From positions 1 through 13,277 of the forward strand of contig CAZVNM010000016.1 of NCBI GenBank assembly GCA_964628685.1: a stretch of 13,277 nucleotides of DNA. Direction: 5' to 3'. A model generated the notes under the pieces. It made no database searches. It was given only the letters and a program-made list of their open reading frames with translations, and was not told where the DNA came from. The DNA comes from CALMEC01 sp964628685. GTDB taxonomy: Bacteria; Actinomycetota; Thermoleophilia; Miltoncostaeales; Miltoncostaeaceae. The position numbers and the translations under genes are program-made. Shown here piece after piece: positions 5,832-11,739 of this stretch; the first letter of the stretch is position 1, and every line of letters starts with the position of its first letter.

Positions 5832-5853
5832 GGAAGGATAGAACACATGTTCG
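5832..5853 (+). repeat. Direct repeat around a start codon, copy 1 of 2
   Basis: These 22 bases hold GGAAGGAT as Shine-Dalgarno sequence and then GAACACATGTTCG with the ATG of the gene at 5847. The same 22 bases, with one difference (A/T at the ninth base), recur at 6545-6566 before the lipoprotein gene. The coding sequences diverge straight after Met-Phe. Confidence 0.85.
5841..5852. promoter_or_regulatory. LexA/SOS-box-like dyad over the start codon, copy 1
   Basis: GAACACATGTTC is a palindrome with arms GAACA/TGTTC around CA, and its ATG is the start codon at 5847. It fits the Gram-positive and actinobacterial LexA core GAAC-N4-GTTC, followed here by G, though the base before it is A and not C. 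If LexA binds, it would block initiation or act as a roadblock. It could instead be a phage start-associated sequence or only a duplicated ribosome binding site. Confidence 0.45.
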
Positions 5854-6380
5854 GGTTTGTGAAGACTCTCGCCGCCCTCGCCATCGCCGCCGCCGTCGTC
5901 ACGATCACCGCGCCGGCAGCCACAGCACAACCACCCCCGGACTACGCCCCGAACCCCGCGGCGATGCGAATGACCGTCAAACAGTGGGCGGTGTTCGGCC
6001 GCGACACCCGCCGATTCCGGGCAGTTACACAGACCATGATCAACCGCATCCTGCGGTCATGCACAGCACCCCGGAAAGTCACCACCTTCGCTCGTCTGCG
6101 GTCCTGCATGGCACAGGCCCTCGGCGCTTTCAACAGGCCAATCGGCGGGATGGCCCAGCGGGCATTAGCGATCGCAGACACGCGGGAAGGCCGGTGCGCC
6201 GTCGCGCTCAACGACCTCGCCGGCGACTTCGAGGCGCTCGACACCACAGCCGGCGCCTCCCGAATCCTGTGGCTCGAATACCACTACGACGCGGCGATCA
6301 AGGAACTGACCACCCTCCGGAATGAAACGATTCGGGCCCTTGGCCGGCAGCGCATCGTCGCCCGGGAGTGTCGGCCATGA
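5847..6380 (+). CDS. Secreted four-cysteine protein 1
   Basis: This 177-residue protein has a cleavable signal peptide (MFGFVKTLAALAIAAAVVTI, with cleavage likely after ATA-Q near residue 27-28). The mature part is mainly helical, with cysteines at 72, 87, 117 and 175, and ends Glu-Cys-Arg-Pro. The same spacing, C-x14-C-x29-C-x57-C, is found in the protein at 8739-9308, so the two probably share a disulfide-bonded fold. The Shine-Dalgarno AAGGA is eight bases from the ATG. Expression may be tied to the dyad over the start. I know no family for it. A surface or periplasm-like role, such as lysogenic conversion or exclusion, is a guess from its context in an integrated element. Confidence 0.85.
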   Translation: MFGFVKTLAALAIAAAVVTITAPAATAQPPPDYAPNPAAMRMTVKQWAVFGRDTRRFRAVTQTMINRILRSCTAPRKVTTFARLRSCMAQALGAFNRPIGGMAQRALAIADTREGRCAVALNDLAGDFEALDTTAGASRILWLEYHYDAAIKELTTLRNETIRALGRQRIVARECRP

Positions 6381-6507
6381 CAACCCCTTTGCTACGACGA
6401 CGTCTCGGGCAGGGTCTTGCTCATCGATGCGGGCGATCACTGCGGTGAGGTCGCGCGCCACCATCAACAGCGCCTCGTCGGCGGGATCGTCTCGCAGTCC
6501 ATCATGG
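6381..6507 (-). pseudogene. Antisense ORF relic c (third copy of the small helical family)
   Basis: This stretch between two plus-strand genes encodes, on the minus strand, DEALLMVARDLTAVIARIDE. That matches ORF a (PDALQAASRELTRLLSLV) at most conserved positions; the DNA around the shared CGCGA-CTCACC segment differs at 3 of 18 bases. An ATGATG pair at 6500-6505, as in the other copies, is out of frame with it (56 bases to CTCACC, against 42 and 45). This suggests a frameshift near the start, though an in-frame ATG exists at 6467. The open frame runs on antisense into the gene at 5847 as far as 6165. Confidence 0.3.
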
Positions 6508-6544
6508 TCACCTCGCGGTCATCACTGGTCGCCACCTCGAACCC

Positions 6545-6566
6545 GGAAGGATTGAACACATGTTCG
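6545..6566 (+). repeat. Direct repeat around a start codon, copy 2 of 2
   Basis: Second copy of the 22-base ribosome-binding-site/start segment seen at 5832-5853, with a single difference. It places the start of the lipoprotein gene at 6560. Confidence 0.85.
6554..6565. promoter_or_regulatory. LexA/SOS-box-like dyad over the start codon, copy 2
   Basis: GAACACATGTTC again, with the ATG at 6560 as its centre-right half. It is identical in the 12-base core and the following G to the copy at 5841. I found no other GAAC-N4-GTTC match when scanning the window by eye. Confidence 0.45.
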
Positions 6567-6946
6567 CTCGTGGGAAGGCTGCACTAACTGCCGTCTTGGC
6601 GGTCGTCGCAGCAGGTGGCTGCGGATCAGGTAGCAGCGCAGGTGCTGACATCCAGGTGGTCGCGGATGGTTCATGGTGCAAGCAGGACCCCGTTGTCGGG
6701 AACGTCGATGTCAACGTGAAGCTCCGAAACGATGGGACCGCGGCCGGGAAGGTAGAGGTCCTCCCCGTCCGGTACTACGACAACGGCGACAAAAACCGGT
6801 CACTCGCGGACAGCATGAGCAGCGACGACATCGCCGCCGGAGCCTCCACCGAGTTCTGGAACTCGTTCAAGGTAGATGACGGGAAGACGGTCGTGAAGTG
6901 CGGGTTGCTCATCAAGGGCAAGGAGACGGAGATCCCGGTCCGGTGA
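6560..6946 (+). CDS. Predicted lipoprotein with an Ig-like/FxLYD-type domain
   Basis: This 128-residue protein has a short lipoprotein-type signal (MFARGKAALTAVLAVVAAGGC). The lipobox is relaxed (A-G-G-C), with C21 as the lipidated residue, followed by a Gly/Ser linker. The rest looks like a small beta-sandwich (VDVNVKLRNDGTAAGKVEVLPVRYYDNG, then the AAGAS turn typical of FxLYD-like domains). C40 and C114 lie near the two ends and could form a disulfide. It would sit on the outer face of the membrane. Its stop overlaps the next HTH gene (GTGA, 6943-6946), so the two are co-translated. The SD/start region duplicates that of the gene at 5847, but the proteins are not alike. Confidence 0.82.
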   Translation: MFARGKAALTAVLAVVAAGGCGSGSSAGADIQVVADGSWCKQDPVVGNVDVNVKLRNDGTAAGKVEVLPVRYYDNGDKNRSLADSMSSDDIAAGASTEFWNSFKVDDGKTVVKCGLLIKGKETEIPVR

Positions 6947-7284
6947 CCGGGCCTGTCGTGCCTGCCAGCCACGATCTCGGTGACACGGTCCGGGACTACC
7001 GCCGACGCGCACGCCTCAAACAAACCGACGTCGCCACGGCGTGGGGCGTGTCGCAACGCACCGTGTCGGAGGTGGAGGCGGGTCGCCGGCCCCTGTACAC
7101 CCAGCAGGAGGTCGCCCGGCTCGCCGGGATCCTCGGCGTCCCACCCGCCCGTCTACGTCGCCCGACGGGACGGCAACCGGATCCAGGGTTGACGGTCCGG
7201 CAGATGCTCGCCGCCCTCACTGACGACCAGGTGCGGGATGTGTTGGACGCCGCCCGCCAAGAACTCCGGGAACGAAATGGGTAA
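6943..7284 (+). CDS. Xre-family HTH regulator coupled to the lipoprotein gene
   Basis: This 113-residue protein has a clear Xre helix-turn-helix at ~12-70: LGDTVRDYRRRARLKQTDVA, then AWGVSQRTVSEVEAGRR, then EVARLAGILGVPPARL. A C-terminal helix follows (TVRQMLAALTDDQVRDVLDAARQEL). The GTG at 6943 overlaps the lipoprotein stop by four bases. A GTG in frame at 6898 exists but lies inside the lipoprotein gene. The module order is reversed compared with the others (exported protein first, regulator second). It probably regulates its own operon. Confidence 0.85.
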   Translation: MTGPVVPASHDLGDTVRDYRRRARLKQTDVATAWGVSQRTVSEVEAGRRPLYTQQEVARLAGILGVPPARLRRPTGRQPDPGLTVRQMLAALTDDQVRDVLDAARQELRERNG

Positions 7285-7425
7285 GCGTGGCGGCATGCTC
7301 CCGGCTGAACCCCGAAGCCTTTGCCGTGCGACGCCCACTCTTGATTGTGAAAACGACGTCTTCTCCGAGACCGAGTCTGATGCAGTTCCATCTAGCGGCT
7401 TGGGCTGGTGTCCGCCTGCCGAGGG

Positions 7426-7983
7426 CTAGGCGCGGGGGATGCCTGCTTTCACGATCCAGTTCAAGGCGAGGAACGGCGGCATGTTGTTGTGCCCAGCCCC
7501 ACCACCCCGCGACGCGACGGTCACCGGGTGGGAGTGGTCGATGTTCACCGACGACGTCGAAAACCCGTGGGCGTGGTCGAGGTTCACCGATGACGTCGTG
7601 AAGTCGTGGCCGTGGTTGACGTCGGCGGCGTCCGTCGCGACCGTGATGTAGTCGAGGGGTGCTGCCATCTGGCCGCCGGAACCGACGAACAAGGCCTTCG
7701 CCGGGTCCGGGAACCGGCTGTAGTGCTGGTGCGGGTTTCCTGACTTCATGCCGCCTGTCGTGCCGGAGTGACTGTGCGTCTGGTTGCCGTTCATCCCCGC
7801 TGTCGTCCCGGAGTGACCGTGGGATTGGTTGGCGTCCATCGCGCCGGCGGCGGCCGAATGGTCGTGGGCTGCGAGCTCAGCGACCGTCAACACGTGGGTC
7901 TCCTCACCACCAGTCGCACCCAACGCCCTGGGCGTCAGCCCGGCTGCGGTGCCGGCGCCGATGACTGTTCGGCCTCGAGAGTC
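7426..7983 (-). pseudogene. Phage tail-collar / tail-fibre tip gene, 5' part missing
   Basis: The frame (open from an ATG at 8013, but collar-like only from about 7983) begins at the DSRGRTVIGAG motif, which in collar-domain fibre proteins follows the ...GTTFNVPD region. It ends with the typical GAGHNNMPPFLALNWIVKA. Everything N-terminal of DSRGR is gone. The middle has imperfect repeats (HGHSGTTAGMNGNQ / HSHSGTTGGM; NLDHAHGFSTSSV / NIDHSHPV) with seven His-x-His pairs. Such pairs bind iron along the needle of phage fibre tips. The missing half and the out-of-frame join to an HTH gene mark it as a recombination remnant. It lies alone and opposite to its neighbours. Confidence 0.8.
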
Positions 7984-8098
7984 GGCGCTCGATCCGGAAG
8001 ATCGTGCGGGCACTCAGTCCTGTCCGTCGCGCGAGCGCCTCCTGGGACAGGCCGGCGGAGGTGCGCGCCTTCGTGATCACGGATCCGGTGGTCGACAT
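7904..8098 (-). pseudogene. Truncated HTH regulator joined out of frame to the tail-collar remnant
   Basis: Residues 1-37 are a good Xre/HTH_3 start (VITKARTSAGLSQEALARRT, then GLSARTIFRIE). At the point where such proteins continue with RGE and further helices, near 7984-7990, the sequence switches to collar-gene DNA read in the wrong frame and runs 28 Arg-rich residues to a stop at 7904. The start at ATG 8098 has an intact promoter and is probably leaderless. A 64-residue helix-turn-helix fragment may still be made and bind DNA. The divergent HTH gene at 8198 mirrors the 5228/5336 pair. Confidence 0.7.
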
Positions 8099-8104
8099 GC
8101 CGTG

Positions 8105-8133
8105 ACGCTACCACCGTCCGGACACACTGTCAA
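8105..8133 (-). promoter_or_regulatory. Promoter of the truncated HTH gene with a spacer palindrome
   Basis: On the minus strand, a perfect TTGACA (8128-8133), a 17-bp spacer and TAGCGT (8105-8110) precede the ATG at 8098 by about six bases, so the transcript is probably leaderless. The spacer contains the 8-bp palindrome GTCCGGAC (8116-8123), a possible operator. The layout is the same as at 5236-5263: dyad between -35 and -10. Confidence 0.7.
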
Positions 8134-8197
8134 TACGCAGCGACCATACGCGGCGTCGTTGTGGCCGGACAAGCCGCACGCCAATATCACTGACACC

Positions 8198-8641
8198 ATG
8201 TCAAGACTTGGCGACCAACTGCGGGCCGTGCGAGACGCCGGTGAAGGCGCAGAGTGGACGATCAAGGCGATCGCCCAGCGCGCCGATATGCACGAACGTG
8301 CGATCAAACGCGCCGAGGACGGCATCCAACCAGACCCGTGGCGGATTGCATCACTCGCACGCGGATACGCAGTGAGCCTGACTGACGCGATCGCCTGGTA
8401 CCTCGAGGATCTGCCGGACGCGGAGCGTCAGGGCCTCAGCGAGTTCGTCCTATCGTTCCCGGTCGGCGGCGTTGCAGACGACGCGTGGGCTATGCCGCGC
8501 GACCCTGACGGGATGAGCCTGGGCGATCAGATCGAGGCGACTGGGAGGGCATTCGCTCAGCGAGTCGCCGCCAGTCTCGAGCCAGAGCCCGAAACCCCCG
8601 ACCGACCTCGGAAGAAGCGGGAAGCTGGTCAGCGAGGGTGA
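8198..8641 (+). CDS. HTH regulator of the second module
   Basis: This 147-residue protein has an N-terminal Xre-like domain (MSRLGDQLRAVRDAGEG, then TIKAIAQRADMHERAIKRAE, then RIASLARGYAVSLTDAIAWY, ~1-70). A middle region with no recognised domain and a Pro/Glu/Arg-rich tail (PEPETPDRPRKKREAGQRG) follow. I chose the ATG at 8198 because the frame upstream crosses the divergent promoter. There is no Shine-Dalgarno sequence. A weak TTGTGG/CAATAT pair (8159-8187) may be its promoter, giving a near-leaderless mRNA. The basic proline-rich tail and the antisense overlap resemble the regulator at 5336. Confidence 0.78.
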   Translation: MSRLGDQLRAVRDAGEGAEWTIKAIAQRADMHERAIKRAEDGIQPDPWRIASLARGYAVSLTDAIAWYLEDLPDAERQGLSEFVLSFPVGGVADDAWAMPRDPDGMSLGDQIEATGRAFAQRVAASLEPEPETPDRPRKKREAGQRG

Positions 8642-8696
8642 GCAGCCTGTCCACCGCCTCGATCATCGCCTGCCGGTCTGTCATCATGTCAGCCAT
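8490..8696 (-). CDS. Small antisense ORF b (helical, family of three)
   Basis: This ORF of 68 residues (from 8696; Met-Met at 8687 is an alternative start) overlaps the 3' end of the HTH gene at 8198-8641. Its first part, ADMMTDRQAMIEAVDRLLTL, resembles ORF a (ADMMSAPDALQAASRELTRLL), and a second helix follows (FRALARDWRRLAERM). No Shine-Dalgarno is evident, but TAGACT about ten bases upstream could be a -10 for a leaderless transcript. Its third-position G/C is about the same as that of the sense gene, so codon bias does not decide here. The evidence is the shared position and similarity to copy a. Confidence 0.4.
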   Translation of the reverse strand: MADMMTDRQAMIEAVDRLLTLADQLPASSEVGRGFRALARDWRRLAERMPSQSPRSDRPGSSRQGRAA

Positions 8697-8738
8697 GTGG
8701 GCCGTGGAGTCTACGCCGGAACCACTAAGGAGTGAAGG

Positions 8739-9308
8739 ATGAAGAAGTGGATGAAGTGGGGGATCGGTGGGGTTGTCGCGCTGATCGTCATCGCGGCGAT
8801 CGCCGGTGGCAGTGGCGACGAGAAGAAGGACGACGCCGCGACGACAACGCCGACTGCCGTCGACACCGGAAGGATGAGCGACGGCGAGTTCTCCAGCTAC
8901 ATGACGATGTGGAGCGAGCTGCTCAACGAGAATCAGCAGCTCGGGAACGACATACAGAAGTGCGGTGTGCTGATGGAGGCACTGCAGCTCGCCGAAGCAT
9001 CGAAGTGCACGGATGACGCGTTCGACGGACTCGACACGAACGTCCGCCTGCTGCGGACGGAACTCGACGGCGTGAAGGATGACGTCGCGAAGAAGTGCCT
9101 CGTGGCGGTGCGGCAGATGGTGCCGGCCGTCGATGCGTACGGCTCAGCGACGGACGAGGCGCGCGCCGCGGGGAAGAACCTCCAGTTCACGGTGTTCGAA
9201 GCGTCGGTCCGTGACGCACTGAATCAGCACCGGCGTCTCCAGGCGCGCCATGAGGGAATCATCCGGGAGTGCACTCCGGAGGGGTACTGGGAGAGGAACA
9301 ATCCGTGA
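8739..9308 (+). CDS. Membrane-anchored four-cysteine protein 2
   Basis: This 189-residue protein has an N-terminal signal anchor (KWGIGGVVALIVIAAIAGG, ~6-24), an acidic Asp/Lys/Thr linker, and an outward-facing helical domain with cysteines at 75, 90, 120 and 178. The intervals match the protein at 5847 exactly, and both end the motif with Glu-Cys-(Arg/Thr)-Pro. An Arg-Met pair about 30 residues before the first Cys is also shared. AAGGAG is six bases before the ATG. The stop overlaps the SHOCT ORF (GTGA, 9305-9308), so the two are translationally coupled. There is no known family and the function is unknown. Confidence 0.85.
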   Translation: MKKWMKWGIGGVVALIVIAAIAGGSGDEKKDDAATTTPTAVDTGRMSDGEFSSYMTMWSELLNENQQLGNDIQKCGVLMEALQLAEASKCTDDAFDGLDTNVRLLRTELDGVKDDVAKKCLVAVRQMVPAVDAYGSATDEARAAGKNLQFTVFEASVRDALNQHRRLQARHEGIIRECTPEGYWERNNP

Positions 9309-9421
9309 AGCCGGCGGACACCGCGGAGTGCCTCCGGAAGCTGCAGGGGATGCTCGAAGCGGGCCTGATCACACAGGACGAGTTCGACGCGCAGCGCGCC
9401 AACATCATCACCTCCATCTGA
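9305..9421 (+). CDS. 38-residue SHOCT-domain peptide
   Basis: The whole protein is one SHOCT (short C-terminal) domain: CLRKLQGMLEAGLITQDEFD followed by AQRANII. The pattern L-x-K-L-x-x-(M/L)-L-x-x-G-(L/I)-I-T-x-x-E-F is clear. SHOCT domains usually end larger proteins and mediate oligomerisation or membrane-protein assembly. A free-standing one is unusual and suggests a partner among its neighbours. The start GTG 9305 overlaps the upstream stop by four bases. The stop TGA (9419-9421) is followed at once by the secreted-protein gene. Confidence 0.82.
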   Translation: MKPADTAECLRKLQGMLEAGLITQDEFDAQRANIITSI

Positions 9422-9432
9422 TGGAGGGAACC

Positions 9433-10209
9433 GTGAAGAGGTCGTTGCTCGTGCTCGTCGTCGCCCTGGTTGCCGCAGCGCCGGCGGTGGGCGCGCGGCC
9501 GGCGACCGAGGCGGAGCGCGCGATGATCGTTGATGACGTCTACAACCGGTCGGCGTGTGCGCCCGCGGCGGTCGTGTCGATCAGCACGGTGGACCCGGGA
9601 TGGGCGGTCATCACCCAGGCGCCGAACCCGGCGGACCCGCAGACGGCGGACTGCACGACTGCGGCGACGTTGCTCCTACGGGCCCCGGGGCACGTCCACT
9701 ACAGCGAGGTGTGGCGGAGCGGCGCCGGGAAGGCGAAGCCGTGCTGGGCGATGGGTACGCGCGTCAGCCGGGACCTGTTCCCCGATGGCGTCGGGGCGTG
9801 TCAGACAGGTTGGAACCGCGAGATCGAGTACTACCCGTACGCGGTGCCGGCGGGCAAGGCGGTGGGCTTGCGCTCCCCGACCGCGGCGGAGCGCGCGGGG
9901 ATCCTGCGGCAGGTGTTCGGCACGAGGAAGCGTTGCTACCCGGCGGTGAACATCAAGGTGGCGCGCGGCAACAAGGGGTGGGCCCGGATCTACTGGAGTG
10001 GACGCGGCCCGTTGGCCTGCGCGGCGAACGGCGTCGGGATCCTGATGCGGATGCCGGGGTCTGATCGCTGGGTGTCGGCGTGGGCCGGCAGTGACGTGCG
10101 TCCGCCGTGCTGGCTCACGGGGCGCAACACGGCGCGCGCCCTGGTGCGTGGCGCCGCGTACAGCATGGTGTGCGAGCCGAACGGGGCGCCGGCGAGGTTC
10201 ATGCCCTGA
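9433..10209 (+). CDS. Secreted protein with two tandem diverged repeats
   Basis: This 258-residue protein has a signal peptide (MKRSLLVLVVALVAAAPAVGA). The start is GTG 9433, five bases after GGAGG; an ATG at 9421 is the alternative. The mature part is two copies of a roughly 105-residue unit (~23-123 and ~149-247). Each begins P-T-x-AERA-x-I, has C-x-PA, WA-x-I, (L/I)L-x-R-x-PG and PCW-x-x-G-x-x-x-(A/S)R, and ends in Cys. The cysteines pair as 42/74/104/123 and 168/196/226/247. The unit is not a family I recognise. It follows the four-cysteine protein and the SHOCT peptide in one operon and is probably exported with them. Confidence 0.83.
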   Translation: MKRSLLVLVVALVAAAPAVGARPATEAERAMIVDDVYNRSACAPAAVVSISTVDPGWAVITQAPNPADPQTADCTTAATLLLRAPGHVHYSEVWRSGAGKAKPCWAMGTRVSRDLFPDGVGACQTGWNREIEYYPYAVPAGKAVGLRSPTAAERAGILRQVFGTRKRCYPAVNIKVARGNKGWARIYWSGRGPLACAANGVGILMRMPGSDRWVSAWAGSDVRPPCWLTGRNTARALVRGAAYSMVCEPNGAPARFMP

Positions 10210-10233
10210 TGGCATGCGCTTCCGACAAGGCGC

Positions 10234-10761
10234 GTGCCTCGCGTGGCTGCTGACCTCGATCAGGATGGGGTGTGCCGCTTCCTGTCGGCGGCGAAGGCGA
10301 CCGCCGGCCGCCGCGGTCAGCTCGCGGTGTGGAAGCCGCGCGTCCCAGTCGGGTCCAGCAAGAAGGTCGCGGCTGACATCCACATCTGGCACGTTCCGGT
10401 CGAGCTCGCCGAGACGGCGATCACCGAGGCGACGCTCACGGTGGTCGTCAACGTCGCCGTGCCGCGGAACTGGAAGGTGAAGCTATCGTGGCACAACCAG
10501 GAGGTGCTGCAGTGGCATACGCGCCCCGGCCGGCACACCAACCCACGAGACTGCCCGGCGAGCTACAGGCGGCACTCCAATCATCACGAGCACGAGCATC
10601 GGTGGCAGCCTGGGTGCGGCTGCAGGTGCGCGAAAGCACTCGCAGGACTGCGGACCGTGGATCTCGAAGAATTCTTGCGGCGCTTCGCGGAGCGTGCCAA
10701 CCTTGATGTCCTTCAGCGTGTGACCACACCGATCGCTGCGGAGCAGCTGCGTCTACCGTGA
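10234..10761 (+). CDS. DUF6978-like protein, first gene of a two-gene cassette
   Basis: This 175-residue protein starts at GTG 10234 (weak AAGG upstream; GTG 10243 possible). The middle has alternating strands (KVAADIHIWHVPV, TLTVVVNVAV, WKVKLSW). A His/Cys-rich stretch at ~95-132 follows: WHTRPGRHTNP, DCP, HHEHEHRW, then C-G-C-R-C. The H-x-N-P ... H-x-H pattern and the partner gene recall DUF6978 proteins, but the match is from memory and partial. The His/Cys cluster could bind a metal. Its stop overlaps the start of the next gene (GTGA), so the two act as a unit. Confidence 0.65.
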   Translation: MPRVAADLDQDGVCRFLSAAKATAGRRGQLAVWKPRVPVGSSKKVAADIHIWHVPVELAETAITEATLTVVVNVAVPRNWKVKLSWHNQEVLQWHTRPGRHTNPRDCPASYRRHSNHHEHEHRWQPGCGCRCAKALAGLRTVDLEEFLRRFAERANLDVLQRVTTPIAAEQLRLP

Positions 10762-11537
10762 CCGTTACCGAACAGCTCGCCATCCAGAAACGCCTTCGAT
10801 GCTGGCTCTCGACGGAGATCGACTGCGCCCAGCTGGCCGATGGCCGTGTCTCGTGCACCATGCCGCTGTATTACGCGAGCGGCGACAGCGTGGTCGTCTG
10901 GGTGGCTGAACGTGATGACGGCGCGTTCGAGGTCACCGACTATAGCTGCGGGTTCATGCAGTACGCAGACCGCAAGGCATCGCTGCGCAGGCAGTTCGAT
11001 CAGTACGCCAGGGCGATGTGCCTCGCCGCCGGTGTTGAGTGGGTCAACGGCCGGATCAGCAAGGTCGTGCACCGTGACCGAATCCCCGAGGCCGTCTGGG
11101 ACGTCGCGAATGCCTCACGTGACGCGACGGTCACGTACGAGGTGCACAGCGCGCCGCGTCGACGCGGACCCGCCAAGACGCAGGAGCAGTTCGAGAACGA
11201 GGTGTCGTCACAACTCGAACTGCTCAACGTCGGCGCGGAGCGGAAGGTGCCGATCGCCGGGGCGAGCGGCCACGTCTACCGTGCGTCCGTCTACCTGCCG
11301 GCCACAGAGACGGTCGTCGAACCGCTGAACGATCCGCGACAGTTCACGAGCGTCTCAGCGATCTTCACGAAGTTCGCCGACATCAGCTCGGTCAATGGCC
11401 ATCGGCTCTACACGGTGGTCAACGACGACCACGATCTTGACGACGACGTCGCGTCACTGCTCGTCAGCGTCGGTTCCCTGATGAGCTGGTCCGACCGTGA
11501 GCTCTGGATCCCCAGGATCATCGCCGCTGTCGACTGA
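10758..11537 (+). CDS. DUF1828/DUF1829-type protein, second gene of the cassette
   Basis: This 259-residue protein has a DUF1828-like N-terminal domain (~28-120: TMPLYYASGDSVVVWVAERD, FEVTDYSCGFMQY) and a DUF1829-like C-terminal domain (~142-255: QEQFENEVSSQLELL, then VPIAGASGHVYRASVYLP). The central H/Y/D residues of the latter are of unknown function. The GTG at 10758 overlaps the upstream stop by four bases. Proteins of this type occur in mobile elements beside small partner genes and are suspected stress or defence factors; no mechanism is established that I can name. Codon use is less GC-biased than in the left operon, which suggests separate acquisition. Confidence 0.7.
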   Translation: MTVTEQLAIQKRLRCWLSTEIDCAQLADGRVSCTMPLYYASGDSVVVWVAERDDGAFEVTDYSCGFMQYADRKASLRRQFDQYARAMCLAAGVEWVNGRISKVVHRDRIPEAVWDVANASRDATVTYEVHSAPRRRGPAKTQEQFENEVSSQLELLNVGAERKVPIAGASGHVYRASVYLPATETVVEPLNDPRQFTSVSAIFTKFADISSVNGHRLYTVVNDDHDLDDDVASLLVSVGSLMSWSDRELWIPRIIAAVD

Positions 11538-11640
11538 CGGGAACCCGACCGCGGGCTAGCGGCAGGGAAGTGGTCGAGTGGGCCGCGGCCGATGCCGACG
11601 TACTAGAGCCCCAGCCTATTGTTAAGCGTGTCGCGCGCGC

Positions 11641-11669
11641 TTGACAGCGGTGGGGGATCGTGGCAGACT
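11641..11669 (+). promoter_or_regulatory. Promoter of the small-gene set at 11740
   Basis: A perfect -35 TTGACA (11641-11646) and a -10-like CAGACT (11664-11669) are 17 bp apart. Transcription would begin near 11676, giving a leader of about 65 bases. The rest of the gap between 11538 and 11740 holds no gene that I can see. Confidence 0.65.
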
Positions 11670-11686
11670 GTGGGTGTAAGGAAAAA

Positions 11687-11717
11687 GGCCGCCACCGAGG
11701 ATCAGTCAGTGACGGCC
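11687..11717 (+). promoter_or_regulatory. Leader hairpin before the 11740 gene
   Basis: GGCCGCCACCGA (11687-11698) pairs with TCAGTGACGGCC (11706-11717) at ten of twelve positions around a 7-base loop. It lies in the predicted 5' leader, just before the Shine-Dalgarno AGGAGGA. No T run follows, so it is not a plain terminator. It may stabilise the mRNA or bind a protein. Confidence 0.45.
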
Positions 11718-11739
11718 CACCCACCAGGAGGACACCCTG

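Noticed and set aside
7285..7425. Possible small gene between the Xre gene at 6943 and the collar remnant.
   Set aside because: The open frames here have no start signal and no recognisable product. I see only a short gap between two convergent genes, with no clear terminator hairpin.
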